DNA of 19,271 nt from positions 1-19,271 of the forward strand of contig JAQUON010000012.1 in NCBI GenBank assembly GCA_028717045.1, given 5' to 3'. Shown here one piece after another: positions 1 through 7,062 of this stretch. This DNA comes from Candidatus Omnitrophota bacterium (lineage in GTDB: Bacteria; Omnitrophota; Gorgyraeia; Gygaellales; Profunditerraquicolaceae). Made by a program: the position numbers and the translations under genes. The notes under the pieces are model-generated. The model was not told where the DNA came from and did not search any database. It was given only the letters and a program-made list of their open reading frames with translations. The number at the start of each line of letters is the position of its first letter. The stretch's first letter is position 1.

Positions 1-1278
1 CTGCAGGGAGTCGGGCTGCATACGGGTAAAGAAGTGCGCATGGTTTTGAAGCCCGCCGCAGAGGACTCCGGCATCAATTTCACCAGGACCGACCTTCCCG
101 GGAAGCCTGTCATCAAGGCCTGCCTTGAGAATTGCCTCCCGCAGAGCGTAGAGCTAAGGCGTACTTCGATAGGCAAAGACGGAGTCCAGATACATACCAT
201 CGAGCACCTGTTGGCTGGCTTGGCAGGGTTAGGTATCGATAACCTGGTCGTAGAAATTGATAATGACGAAGTGCCCGGGCTTGACGGGAGCAGCTTGAGT
301 TTTGTCGAGGCAATCAACAAGGCGGGGATCAGGGAGCTGGAAAAAGAACGCAGGTATTTTGCGGTGAAAGACCCGGTTTTTGCCGAGGAAGACCAGTCTT
401 CCATTATGATCTTTCCCTCTGCGGATTTAAAGGTTTCTTATACCCTTGATTACAATCACCCTTACTTGCAGTCAGGATTTTTAGAGGTGACAATAACGCC
501 TGAAACCTTTCGCAGCGAGATTATGCCGGCCAGGACATTCTGCCTGCAAGAAGAATCAGCGCAGTTGAAGAACCAGGGCCTGGGTAAGGGCGCTACCTAT
601 GAAAATACGCTGGTAGTTTCAAAGACGGGGGTTATCAACAATACGCTTCGTTTCCAGGATGAGTTTATTAGGCATAAGATATTGGATTTGTTGGGGGATT
701 TGTATCTGCTCTGCCAGCCGTTGAAAGGGCACATCGTGGCACTCAAAAGCGGGCATTCCCTGAATTTTAAACTGATGAAAAAAATAGACCAGCAGCGGCA
801 GCGTTATGCGCTCAGCGGCATCAATATTACCTACCCGAAGAAGGAGCCGGCTGAATTGGATATCACCGAAATCATGAAGATACTGCCGCATCGCCAGCCG
901 TTTCTTTTTGTAGATAAAATCATCTCCCTGGAAAAAGGTAAGCGCATTGTCGGGGTAAAGAACGTGACTATGAACGATTACTTTTTTAAGGGGCACTTTC
1001 CGGGCAAGCCGGTTATGCCGGGAGTGATTATTATTGAGGCAATGGCCCAGGTAGGCGGGGTAATGATGCTTTCCCCGGAAGAGAACAGGGGTAAGATCGC
1101 TTATTTCATGGCCATCAACAATGCCAAATTCAGAAAGACCGTGCTGCCGGGCGACCAGTTGATCCTCGACGTAGAGGTGGTAAAGATAAAATCCAAGACC
1201 GGGGTGGTGCATGGAAATGCCCTGGTGGATGGCAAGGTCGTTGCAGAAGCGGACCTGATGTTTGCCTTAGGCGAATAA
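1..1278 (+). CDS. lpxC-fabZ: Bifunctional LpxC-FabZ (UDP-3-O-acyl-GlcNAc deacetylase / 3-hydroxyacyl-ACP dehydratase), 5' end outside window
   Basis: The frame is open from base 1. The first codons read LQGVGLHTGKE, the typical LpxC N-terminus, so the gene starts upstream and the GTG at 34 is not the start; 425 residues are present. The LpxC part covers about residues 1-285. It has the HTIEHL motif (catalytic Glu and zinc-binding His), RHKILDLLGDL (second zinc His and Asp) and the later SGH histidine. The FabZ part covers about residues 287-425, starting at DITEIMKILPHRQPFLFVD, with the active-site GHFPGKPVMPGV histidine and the EAMAQ glutamate. LpxC makes the committed deacetylation step of lipid A synthesis; FabZ dehydrates 3-hydroxyacyl-ACP and competes for the same acyl donor pool. 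The fused form is known from Bacteroidetes and some other Gram-negative phyla. lpxA follows after 5 bp, so they are probably co-transcribed. Confidence 0.96.
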   Translation: MQGVGLHTGKEVRMVLKPAAEDSGINFTRTDLPGKPVIKACLENCLPQSVELRRTSIGKDGVQIHTIEHLLAGLAGLGIDNLVVEIDNDEVPGLDGSSLSFVEAINKAGIRELEKERRYFAVKDPVFAEEDQSSIMIFPSADLKVSYTLDYNHPYLQSGFLEVTITPETFRSEIMPARTFCLQEESAQLKNQGLGKGATYENTLVVSKTGVINNTLRFQDEFIRHKILDLLGDLYLLCQPLKGHIVALKSGHSLNFKLMKKIDQQRQRYALSGINITYPKKEPAELDITEIMKILPHRQPFLFVDKIISLEKGKRIVGVKNVTMNDYFFKGHFPGKPVMPGVIIIEAMAQVGGVMMLSPEENRGKIAYFMAINNAKFRKTVLPGDQLILDVEVVKIKSKTGVVHGNALVDGKVVAEADLMFALGE

Positions 1279-1283
1279 AGACC

Positions 1284-2072
1284 ATGATTACCGTTCATCC
1301 GAGCGCTTTGGTTTCAAAGAAGGCACAACTGCAGGAAGGCGTGGATGTGGGGCCTTACGTTGTCGTTGAAGACGGCGTACGTATAGGCCGCGATACAAAA
1401 ATTGCCCCCCATTGCGTTATTAAAACGGGAGTAACTATCGGGAGCAACTGCCAGATATTCTCCGGGGCAATAATCGGCAGCCAACCTCAAGATCTAAAAT
1501 ATAAGGGAGCGAAGAGTTCGCTTGTCATAGGCGATTATAATATAATCCGCGAGTATTGCACGGTCAATCCAGGGACCGATGAAGGCGGCAGGACAGAGAT
1601 CGGCAGCCACAATCTTTTCATGGCATATGCGCATGTTGCGCACGATTGTAAGATAGGGAGCCATTGTGTGCTGGCAAATTGCGGAACGCTTGCCGGCCAC
1701 GTCGTCATCGAGGACCATGCGATTGTGAGCGGCCTGGCTGCAGTCCATCAGTTTGTGCGGGTAGGAAAACTTGCAATTATAGGCGGCTGCTCCAAGGTTG
1801 TGCAGGACATCCCGCCGTTTTCAACCTGTGACGGCCACCCCGCACGGGTCTATGGCCTAAACCTCATAGGGCTTAAAAGAAATGCCGCAAGCAGTAATTC
1901 CATAAAACAGCTTGAGAGGGCATTCAGGATTTTATTTCATTCCCAGCACACCTTAAAAAGCGCACTGAAGGTTATCGCTGGCGAATTAAAGCCTTTAACC
2001 CCCGAAGTAGCGTATCTTATCGATTTTGTCAGTAGCTCCAAACGCGGCATAGTCCGCTCTTGCCGTTCCTAA
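1284..2072 (+). CDS. lpxA: UDP-N-acetylglucosamine acyltransferase LpxA
   Basis: 262 residues, the same length as the E. coli enzyme. The N-terminal two thirds is a left-handed beta-helix of hexapeptide repeats (residues about 2-185). The stretch AHVAHDCKIGSHCVLAN carries the catalytic His (residue 120, equivalent to E. coli His125), and the TLAGHV and AVHQF histidines are conserved. The C-terminal helical part (GLNLIGLKR onward) is typical of LpxA rather than LpxD. It transfers a 3-hydroxyacyl chain from ACP to UDP-GlcNAc, the first step of lipid A synthesis, in the cytoplasm. The start at ATG 1284 gives the right N-terminus (MITVHPSALV); the ribosome-binding site is weak, which fits translational coupling to lpxC-fabZ 5 bp upstream. 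Confidence 0.97.
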   Translation: MITVHPSALVSKKAQLQEGVDVGPYVVVEDGVRIGRDTKIAPHCVIKTGVTIGSNCQIFSGAIIGSQPQDLKYKGAKSSLVIGDYNIIREYCTVNPGTDEGGRTEIGSHNLFMAYAHVAHDCKIGSHCVLANCGTLAGHVVIEDHAIVSGLAAVHQFVRVGKLAIIGGCSKVVQDIPPFSTCDGHPARVYGLNLIGLKRNAASSNSIKQLERAFRILFHSQHTLKSALKVIAGELKPLTPEVAYLIDFVSSSKRGIVRSCRS

Positions 2073-2090
2073 AAGGGCACAGGAGAAACA

Positions 2091-2894
2091 ATGGAAAAGA
2101 TAGGGCTGATCGCAGGGAACAGAAAATTTCCGGTGCTATTTGCCGAAGCGGCAAAAGAAAAAGGCCATCCTGTGGTGTGTATTGCCATTAAGGGAGAGAC
2201 CTCTCCTCGTGTGAAACAGCACGCCGAGAGGGTGTTCTGGCTGCACCTTAAAGATTACCGCCGCATCTTCGGGATCCTCAAGAAACAAGGCGTGCGTAAG
2301 GTAGTCATGGTCGGCCAGATCAGCCCCCGAAGGCTTTTTAGCAGAGAGGTACGCACAAATCCCGAATTAAGAGAATTACTTACGAGTATGCAGGACCATA
2401 AGGCAGGCACGATATTCGGCGGCATCATTAAGGAGTTGGAGGATGCGGGATTTGAACTTATTGATTCCACTACTTTCATCGAAGAGCAGCTGCCCCAGAA
2501 AGGCACTCTGACCATCAGAGAGCCGAGTTTCGCGGAATGGGAGGATATTTATTTCGGCGTAAGCCTTGCAAAACAAATTGCGCATCTGGATATCGGCCAA
2601 ACGGTTGCAGTGAAACATAAGGCAATAGTCGGTGTTGAGGCATTTGAAGGAACGGACAACCTGATAAAAAGGGCAGGGTCGCTGGCAGGTAAAGGTGTAG
2701 TGGTGGTAAAGGTCAGCAGGCCAAGGCAGGATATGCGTTTTGATATTCCCGTGGTCGGGCTTAACACCATAAAAAACCTGATCAATATTTCGGCATCGTG
2801 CCTGGCAATAGAAGCAGGCAAGACCCTCTTTATCGACAGGGTCAAGGGGATTGCACTTGCTAATCGCAGAGGGCTCTCTATTGTAGCTATATAA
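2091..2894 (+). CDS. lpxI: UDP-2,3-diacylglucosamine pyrophosphatase LpxI (DUF1009 family)
   Basis: 267 residues beginning MEKIGLIAGNRKFPVLFAE, the usual LpxI N-terminus, with a good AGGAG site 8 bp before the ATG. The middle carries the MVGQISPRRLF region. The C-terminal half has VEAFEGTDNLIKRAG, the VVVKVSRPRQDMRFDIP block and GLNTI, all hallmarks of the family. The conserved Asp in the QDMRFDIP motif (residues 214 or 218) probably corresponds to the catalytic Asp described for the Caulobacter enzyme, but I cannot align it here. LpxI hydrolyses UDP-2,3-diacyl-GlcN to lipid X and UMP; it replaces LpxH in many non-gammaproteobacterial phyla. It lies 18 bp after lpxA and completes a lipid A operon segment. 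Confidence 0.93.
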   Translation: MEKIGLIAGNRKFPVLFAEAAKEKGHPVVCIAIKGETSPRVKQHAERVFWLHLKDYRRIFGILKKQGVRKVVMVGQISPRRLFSREVRTNPELRELLTSMQDHKAGTIFGGIIKELEDAGFELIDSTTFIEEQLPQKGTLTIREPSFAEWEDIYFGVSLAKQIAHLDIGQTVAVKHKAIVGVEAFEGTDNLIKRAGSLAGKGVVVVKVSRPRQDMRFDIPVVGLNTIKNLINISASCLAIEAGKTLFIDRVKGIALANRRGLSIVAI

Positions 2895-2926
2895 GAGGCC
2901 ATTAACGTGAGGCGTGCGAAAATTCC

Positions 2927-2955
2927 TTGACATAAGGGTATTTATTTTGTATAAC
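2927..2955 (+). promoter_or_regulatory. Sigma-70-type promoter for the CBM48 gene
   Basis: A perfect -35 box TTGACA (2927-2932) and a near-consensus -10 box TATAAC (2950-2955) are separated by exactly 17 bp. Transcription would start near 2962 and give a leader of about 58 nt before the ATG at 3020. It lies in the gap after lpxI and is followed by a gene with its own terminator. Confidence 0.75.
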
Positions 2956-3019
2956 AGTAGAGGGTCGATTACGGGTAGTTCATGCAGTACAATTTTTTAG
3001 TGAAAAAGGAGGGTTCAAG

Positions 3020-3298
3020 ATGGCAAAGGTAATGACGAAATCGAAATCGCAAGAGTTTAGGTTGCATGCCCCCCAGGCAAAAAGGGTGAGTCTGGTCGGA
3101 ACGTTCAATAACTGGGATATCAAGGCGCACCCCGCCAAGAAAGATACCGGCGGCAACTGGACGTTGAAGGTAAGCCTTAAGCCGGGAAAATACGAATATA
3201 AATTTTATGTAGACGGCTCATGGATTAATGATCCTCGTTGCGCATCGGCGGTATATAATCCGTTTGGCACGCAAAATTCAATTATAGAAATTAAATAA
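3020..3298 (+). CDS. Small glycogen-binding-like protein (CBM48 / AMPK-beta type E-set domain)
   Basis: 92 residues that are essentially one domain (residues about 10-92). Visible signatures are VSLVGTFNNWD, the W of GNWTLKVSLKPGKYEYKFYVDG, and WINDP, which match the E-set carbohydrate-binding module of AMPK beta subunits and of the N-terminal domain of glycogen branching and debranching enzymes. No catalytic domain and no signal peptide are present, so it is a free-standing cytoplasmic module. It probably binds alpha-glucan or acts as a small adaptor; the function is inference. A strong AGGAGGG site precedes the ATG. The gene has its own promoter and an intrinsic terminator 14 bp after the stop, so it is expressed alone. 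Confidence 0.88.
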   Translation: MAKVMTKSKSQEFRLHAPQAKRVSLVGTFNNWDIKAHPAKKDTGGNWTLKVSLKPGKYEYKFYVDGSWINDPRCASAVYNPFGTQNSIIEIK

Positions 3299-3312
3299 TA
3301 TCGCTACATATA

Positions 3313-3362
3313 CCCCCACCTGACTGTACGTAACTATTTACAGAGGTGGGGGTTTTGTTTTT
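3313..3362 (+). terminator. Rho-independent terminator after the CBM48 gene
   Basis: CCCCCACCT (3313-3321) pairs perfectly with AGGTGGGGG (3344-3352). An inner CTGTA/TACAG stem (3324-3328 with 3339-3343) leaves a GA bulge and a 10-nt loop. The hairpin is followed directly by TTTTGTTTTT. Confidence 0.9.
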
Positions 3363-3378
3363 GCATAAGAAAAGGAAA

Positions 3379-4098
3379 ATGAAACATCTCTACGGCCCTG
3401 TTGTTTCAAGAAGGTTGGGATTATCGCTGGGAGTAAGCCTCACGCCCCATAAAACATGCGATTTCGATTGCCTTTATTGTCAGCTTGGGAAAACCACCAA
3501 TAAGACCCGAGAGCGCCGCACCTACATAGCCGTTGGCGAAATTTTCGACGAATTAAGAACGTGGTTTCAGGAGAACGCAAGCCAGGCGGCACAGCTGGCA
3601 TTTGTTACGCTTTCAGGATGCGGCGAACCTACCTTGCATACGGAATTCGGCACACTCATCCAGCGGATAAAGGAGAATTTCGCTGTTAAAGTTGCCGTGA
3701 TCACCAATGCTTCCTACCTTAATGACCGTTTCGTACGCAGCGCAATCATCAATGCAGATCTAATAGTCCCATCGCTTGATGCGGCAACCCAGGCGGTATT
3801 TGAGAGGATTGACCGGCCGGTTCCTGGGCTGTGCATTGAAGGGGTGATTGACGGGATTGTTAGTTTAAGGAATGAGTTTAAGGGTACGCTTTGGCTTGAG
3901 GTTATGCTGGTCAAAGGCGTCAATGACGACATAAGGCATATCAGGCGGTTAAAAGAGGCGATAGAAAAGATCAATCCGGATAAAATCCAGCTGAATTCTC
4001 CGGTCCGCTCGACTGCCGAACCGGGTATTCTGCCGGTAGGGAAAAATAAACTCGAAAAGATTAGGGAGATGCTGGGCGAGAAGTGCGAAATAGTGTAG
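3379..4098 (+). CDS. Radical SAM protein, COG0731 (wyosine-base-like Fe-S oxidoreductase) family
   Basis: 239 residues from ATG 3379. The longer frame starts at a GTG (3346) inside the terminator stem and is unlikely to be used; ATG 3379 has AAAGGA just before it. The radical SAM cluster CxxxCxxC is seen as CDFDCLYC (Cys 27, 31, 34). SAM-binding features follow: SGCGEPTLH (GGEP-like), ITNASYL and the late EVMLVKGVNDD strand. The order and length fit COG0731, whose characterised archaeal relative TYW1 makes the tricyclic wyosine base in tRNA-Phe. Bacterial members are mostly uncharacterised, so the substrate is unknown. A tRNA gene follows 80 bp downstream. Confidence 0.85.
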   Translation: MKHLYGPVVSRRLGLSLGVSLTPHKTCDFDCLYCQLGKTTNKTRERRTYIAVGEIFDELRTWFQENASQAAQLAFVTLSGCGEPTLHTEFGTLIQRIKENFAVKVAVITNASYLNDRFVRSAIINADLIVPSLDAATQAVFERIDRPVPGLCIEGVIDGIVSLRNEFKGTLWLEVMLVKGVNDDIRHIRRLKEAIEKINPDKIQLNSPVRSTAEPGILPVGKNKLEKIREMLGEKCEIV

Positions 4099-4131
4099 TT
4101 GCGTGAATTATTCAGTTAATTTTCTACGCCA

Positions 4132-4180
4132 GCACCCGGCGCTTATGCGGAATTGCGCCGGTGCAAAACATCTGTTTTGC
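4132..4180. repeat. Two adjacent inverted repeats immediately upstream of tRNA-Arg(TCG)
   Basis: First hairpin: GCACCCGGCGC (4132-4142) pairs with GCGCCGGTGC (4155-4164) with one bulged C. Second: GCAAAACA (4163-4170) and TGTTTTGC (4173-4180), a near-perfect palindrome whose right arm ends in the first two bases of the tRNA. No T-run follows the first stem, so it is not a clear terminator for the radical SAM gene. Confidence 0.6.
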
Positions 4181-4251
4181 GCCTATAGCCTAATGGATAA
4201 GGCACCAGTCTTCGGAACTGGCTATTGGTGGTTCGACTCCACCTAGGCGCA
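4179..4251 (+). tRNA. tRNA-Arg (anticodon TCG)
   Basis: 73 nt with a complete cloverleaf. Acceptor GCGCCTA pairs with TAGGCGC, the D-stem is GCCT/AGGC, the anticodon stem CCAGT/ACTGG encloses loop CTTCGGA (anticodon TCG, reading CGA), and the T-arm is GGTGG-TTCGACT-CCACC. The discriminator is A and the CCA end is not encoded. Confidence 0.96.
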
Positions 4252-4531
4252 TAAATTAAATATCATTTCATGATCTAGCCATGCAAGGTGTTTTGGGCAT
4301 GAGTAAGGCGTTGCGAGTCCCTTCGTGTAAGTTTTAGTCACAGGCGAAGGGTCTCGCCGAGCGCGTTGCAGACGACAGAGAATTTTACTCGGGATCCGCC
4401 TGAATTAAAGCGAGGGGCGGAGCAGAGGGTTGGAGGTTCTCCCGCCATAGCACCAGAAATGTTGAGCGGGAATTCCAGCCAGGCACATATTAGATTACTG
4501 TCTCAAGATCCACTTAATAGATGGAAGTAAA
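4252..4531. repeat. Hairpin-rich trailer of tRNA-Arg(TCG), ending in a diverged copy of the tRNA 3' end
   Basis: No protein gene seen. Main structures: GCGAGTCCCTTCG (4313-4325) pairs with CGAAGGGTCTCGC (4345-4357), 12 of 13 bp; TCCGCC pairs with GGCGGA (about 4395-4421); TCCCGC pairs with GCGGGA (about 4440-4470). Bases 4474-4489 match the tRNA 3' end (4238-4253) at 13 of 16 positions, 236 bp away, so this looks like a decayed second copy of the tRNA terminus. The copy is too short and diverged to be certain on its own; the parallel with tRNA-Lys and tRNA-Ser(TGA) raises its weight. Confidence 0.5.
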
Positions 4532-5296
4532 ATGAAAAAATATATTTTAATAGTTGTTTTTTTAGTATTGCCCTTGGTTAGTTTTGCGCAAGGTCTTAAA
4601 ACAAGAAACAGTCCAAGGCCTGCCAAGCCACTCCTTGTGCTTTTTGCCAAAGCCGAGAAAAAAGTTTACCGTCCAGGAGAGGATATCGCAATAAACCTTG
4701 AATTTAGGAATAATTCAAAAAGTCAGGTTATGCTAAAATTTGATAAGTCAGGCCTGTATGCTTTTTTTAGTTTTGAAATTTTCCGAAACGAAGAGAAATT
4801 AAATCCCTACCGATATCTTGACTTAAAAGATATGGTGTTTCCTACAATCGAGACCAAACTAACTTCAGGCGGTTCTTATCATATGAAAGTTGTCCTCAAT
4901 AAATTAGACTGGGTAACAAAATATAAAGCCATGTTTGAAGAGCCGGCAATGTATAAAATAATCATCACCTACGGTTTTATTAAAGACAAAACGTCCATCG
5001 GGATTAATTCGAATCCTGTTGTTATAGAAGTGAAAGGAAAGGAAGATTTGACCAAAGAGGAAGCCGTTGAGAGCGCTAAAAAAGCGATCAAGGATAAAAA
5101 TATCGATCTAGGGAAATATTATGTAAAGAACATTAAGGGATTTAAGAGAAATGGTAGGGATGTCTGGTTCATTACCTTTGATGTAACGGAGAAATTACAG
5201 CAGATAAAGGACGGAAGGCCAATGACAAAGGGCGGAGAGATTTTTGTAGATATTGATAAGAGAACCGCACATACAAGCATACGATACGGGGAATAA
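4532..5296 (+). CDS. Secreted protein of unknown function with Ig-like N-terminus and PepSY-like C-terminus
   Basis: 254 residues. The N-terminus MKKYILIVVFLVLPLVSFA is a clear signal peptide, probably cleaved before Gln20, so the product is periplasmic or exported. Residues about 32-165 look like a beta-sandwich: VYRPGEDIAINLEFRNNS resembles BsuPI-like or bacterial Ig-like domains. Residues about 172-254 begin TKEEAVESAKKAI and end with GGEIFVDIDKRTAHTS, the helix-then-strands pattern with a terminal 'vdv-D-t' strand of PepSY-like domains. Both domain readings are by eye. It has low GC compared with the lpx genes and only a weak ribosome-binding site (GGAAG). It follows the tRNA-Arg trailer region and has no obvious operon partner. 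Confidence 0.75.
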   Translation: MKKYILIVVFLVLPLVSFAQGLKTRNSPRPAKPLLVLFAKAEKKVYRPGEDIAINLEFRNNSKSQVMLKFDKSGLYAFFSFEIFRNEEKLNPYRYLDLKDMVFPTIETKLTSGGSYHMKVVLNKLDWVTKYKAMFEEPAMYKIIITYGFIKDKTSIGINSNPVVIEVKGKEDLTKEEAVESAKKAIKDKNIDLGKYYVKNIKGFKRNGRDVWFITFDVTEKLQQIKDGRPMTKGGEIFVDIDKRTAHTSIRYGE

Positions 5297-5346
5297 AAAA
5301 GTTTACAGGAAAGTGATACAACGTAAAAATACAAAAGGAGGGGTAG

Positions 5347-5817
5347 ATGGAAACCCTTGAGCCTATCTTAAAGGCACACTCTTTTTTTCAAGGCCTGGAG
5401 CAAAAGTACTTGGACTTTATCGTGGGATGCGCCTCTAATGTGAGGTTCAAAGCAGATGAAGTTATACTTCAGGAAGGCGAACCCGCAGATAAATTTTATC
5501 TCGTCCGCGCAGGGCGTGTTGCGATATATATAGCCAAACCCAGTTCAATTACCATACAGACTATTCATGAAGGCGATATTCTTGGCTGGTCTTGGCTTAT
5601 TCCGCCTCATCGTAATCGTTTCAGTGCCCGGGCAGTTGAAGACACTCGTGCTATTGCCTTGGACGGAAAATGCCTGAGAAATAAATGCGAAAATAACCAC
5701 GATTTAGGGTATGAGTTGCTTAAGAGAATAGTGAATGTCCTTAGCGAGCGTCTGGAAGCCACAAGGGTGCAGCTTCTGGATATATACAATATGGATCAAA
5801 ACAACGAAGCGTCTTAG
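5347..5817 (+). CDS. Cyclic nucleotide-binding domain protein without DNA-binding domain
   Basis: 156 residues. The domain is Crp-like: FFQGLEQKYLDFIVGCA at the start, then EVILQEGEPADKFYLVRAGRV, GDILGWSWLIPPHRN (phosphate-binding-cassette region) and SARAVEDTRAIALDGKCLR. The PBC-like segment lacks the classical RTA motif of cAMP-binding Crp, so the ligand is unknown. The C-terminal helix (LSERLEATRVQLLDIYN) resembles the Crp dimerisation helix, but the protein ends before any helix-turn-helix. It is therefore likely a stand-alone sensor rather than a transcription factor. A strong AGGAGGGG site precedes the ATG. Confidence 0.88.
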   Translation: METLEPILKAHSFFQGLEQKYLDFIVGCASNVRFKADEVILQEGEPADKFYLVRAGRVAIYIAKPSSITIQTIHEGDILGWSWLIPPHRNRFSARAVEDTRAIALDGKCLRNKCENNHDLGYELLKRIVNVLSERLEATRVQLLDIYNMDQNNEAS

Positions 5818-5872
5818 CGCTAATTGTCTTTTGTGGTGTTGGAAGCAGTGAAGAGATAAAAGGAGGTAAGAG

Positions 5873-6331
5873 GTGGAGAAGAAGAGGTCTCTTGGCTTAC
5901 TAGTAGTCGGTATATTGATTATCGTATCTAATCTAATTGCTTTGTCACTACTGATTAAAATCGATATTATATTCCAGTTGTCAGATAGTAATTTCTTATT
6001 AGCGCTACCGCATCCGTTCATGACTACCTTCTTTGCCGGCTTTCCTATGCTTGGCTCAGGGGTATTTATTTTAAGGAAGATTACAATAGGTTTACACACT
6101 CTTTTGCTGATTCTGGGAACCATGATTTTGTTTTTAAATAATTTAGCCCGTAAATTATTTATTATATTAGAGGTAATGCTATTATTGCTTGGAGTGGTGC
6201 TTACATGGTTTGCGTGGGATTCGACAAGCCCAAACTTTGCGGACACATGGGTTTTTATCGGTGGAGTCTTAATACCAGCTGGTTACATCTTTTATTTTAC
6301 CCGCCCCCACGTCAAGGAGCAGTATAAGTGA
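5873..6331 (+). CDS. Four-helix membrane protein of unknown function
   Basis: 152 residues starting at GTG 5873, supported by an excellent AGGAGGT site 5 bp upstream. Hydrophobic segments are at about residues 7-29, 46-63, 69-88 (IGLHTLLLILGTMILFLNN) and 92-112, with a possible fifth near 122-141 (WVFIGGVLIPAGYIFYF). The C-terminus is basic and cytoplasmic-looking. I do not recognise a family. It overlaps the DUF2007 gene by 4 bp (GTGA), so the two are translationally coupled and may form one functional unit. Confidence 0.75.
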   Translation: MEKKRSLGLLVVGILIIVSNLIALSLLIKIDIIFQLSDSNFLLALPHPFMTTFFAGFPMLGSGVFILRKITIGLHTLLLILGTMILFLNNLARKLFIILEVMLLLLGVVLTWFAWDSTSPNFADTWVFIGGVLIPAGYIFYFTRPHVKEQYK

Positions 6332-6585
6332 ATAAGGCACGATCTCAAGATAAATTCATAACGGTGTATTCTACTCCGAAACAAGGAGAAGTCGCGATCA
6401 TTAAGTCTATTCTTGATGCTCAAAAGATTCCTTGTTTTGTAAAAGGCGAAAACTTTGGTACCCTCTATGGACCGGCAGACGGGCTTTCTTCGATGGATAT
6501 AATGGTCAGAGAGGATAATTTTGAAGATGCAAAAGAACTATTAAAAGAGTTTATTACCCCGCCCAAAAATAAAGGAGCTGTGTAA
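6328..6585 (+). CDS. DUF2007 domain protein (putative signal-transducing protein)
   Basis: 85 residues from the GTG that overlaps the upstream stop codon. The pattern FITVYSTPKQGEVAIIKSIL, then IPCFVKGENFG, and the closing DIMVREDNFEDAKELLKEF match the DUF2007 ferredoxin-like fold (beta-alpha-beta with terminal 'V...d...A..ll'). The family is small, often paired with membrane proteins and has no established biochemical role. Coupling to the four-helix membrane protein suggests they act together. Confidence 0.82.
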   Translation: MNKARSQDKFITVYSTPKQGEVAIIKSILDAQKIPCFVKGENFGTLYGPADGLSSMDIMVREDNFEDAKELLKEFITPPKNKGAV

Positions 6586-6633
6586 GTAAGTATCCCGTAA
6601 TCCTTATTTGCCTTGAAAGCCTTCTTACTTTTT
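6584..6633 (+). terminator. Possible weak terminator after the DUF2007 gene
   Basis: AAGTAAG (6584-6590) pairs with CTTACTT (6624-6630), followed by TTT. The loop is long (33 nt) and the stem AT-rich, so this is only a candidate. Confidence 0.3.
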
Positions 6634-6647
6634 CACTTCCAAATCAA

Positions 6648-6676
6648 TTGATATTTTGTGGTAATTAGTTTATAAT
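6648..6676 (+). promoter_or_regulatory. Sigma-70-type promoter ahead of the tRNA-Lys repeat array
   Basis: TTGATA (6648-6653) and the perfect -10 box TATAAT (6671-6676) are 17 bp apart. Transcription would start near 6683, upstream of the first tRNA-5'-end repeat (6701), so the whole array and tRNA-Lys (7063) would lie on one precursor of at least 450 nt. Confidence 0.7.
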
Positions 6677-6700
6677 ACTTAAGATATACATAAATCCTTT

Positions 6701-7062
6701 GGCCGCTAGCTCATTTTCGAAAGTCAAAGGTAAGGATGAGTAGCGGCAGGTATAAAATAATCTCGGGCCGCTAACTCATTCACAAAACTTATAGATAGGG
6801 ATGAGTAGCGGCAGGCATAAAATAAATCTCGGGCCGCTAGCTCAAGCGCCGCAATCCCTGGCGCATTTCGCAAGCAGCAAGGTACAAAACGTGTTATTTC
6901 TGTTTGCTCAAAAACGTGTAATTTTTGGGCCGCTAACTCATTCTCAAACGTCAGAAGTAAGGATGAGTAGCGGCAGGTATAAAATAATCTCGGGCCGCTA
7001 GCTCAAGCGCCGCAATCCCTGGCGCATTTCGCTTCGCGGCAAGGAATAAACGTGTAATTTTT
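6701..7062 (+). repeat. Array of five tRNA-Lys 5'-end copies, each the left arm of a hairpin (pattern A-A-B-A-B)
   Basis: The first 14 bases of tRNA-Lys (GGGCCGCTAGCTCA, sometimes with A for G at base 10) recur at 6701 (first G missing), 6765, 6831, 6927 and 6992, before the real tRNA at 7063. Type A units (6701, 6765, 6927; 64-66 bp) fold the copy against ATGAGTAGCGGC: GCCGCTA/TAGCGGC plus CTCAT/ATGAG around one bulged base. Type B units (6831, 6992) fold as GCCGC/GCGGC, AGC/GCT and GCGCC/GGCGC; the 6831 copy has a 25-bp internal expansion and a damaged outer stem. The A-B pair at 6765-6926 is repeated at 6927-7062, so part of the array arose by tandem duplication. No protein is encoded here. 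Confidence 0.85.

Noticed and set aside
619..1212. A 197-codon minus-strand frame opposite lpxC-fabZ
   Set aside because: It is antisense to the conserved catalytic regions and has no family features.
3346..3378. GTG 3346 as start of the radical SAM gene
   Set aside because: It lies in the right arm of the intrinsic terminator; ATG 3379 has a ribosome-binding site and gives the family N-terminus.
6801..7001. A 66-codon open frame in the tRNA-Lys 5' array
   Set aside because: It consists of translated repeat units (the same peptide twice) and includes the hairpins; no ribosome-binding site supports it.
6701..7062. Possible CRISPR array
   Set aside because: The repeat is only the 14-nt tRNA 5' end, the intervening sequences are themselves repeated in two types, and no cas genes are present.
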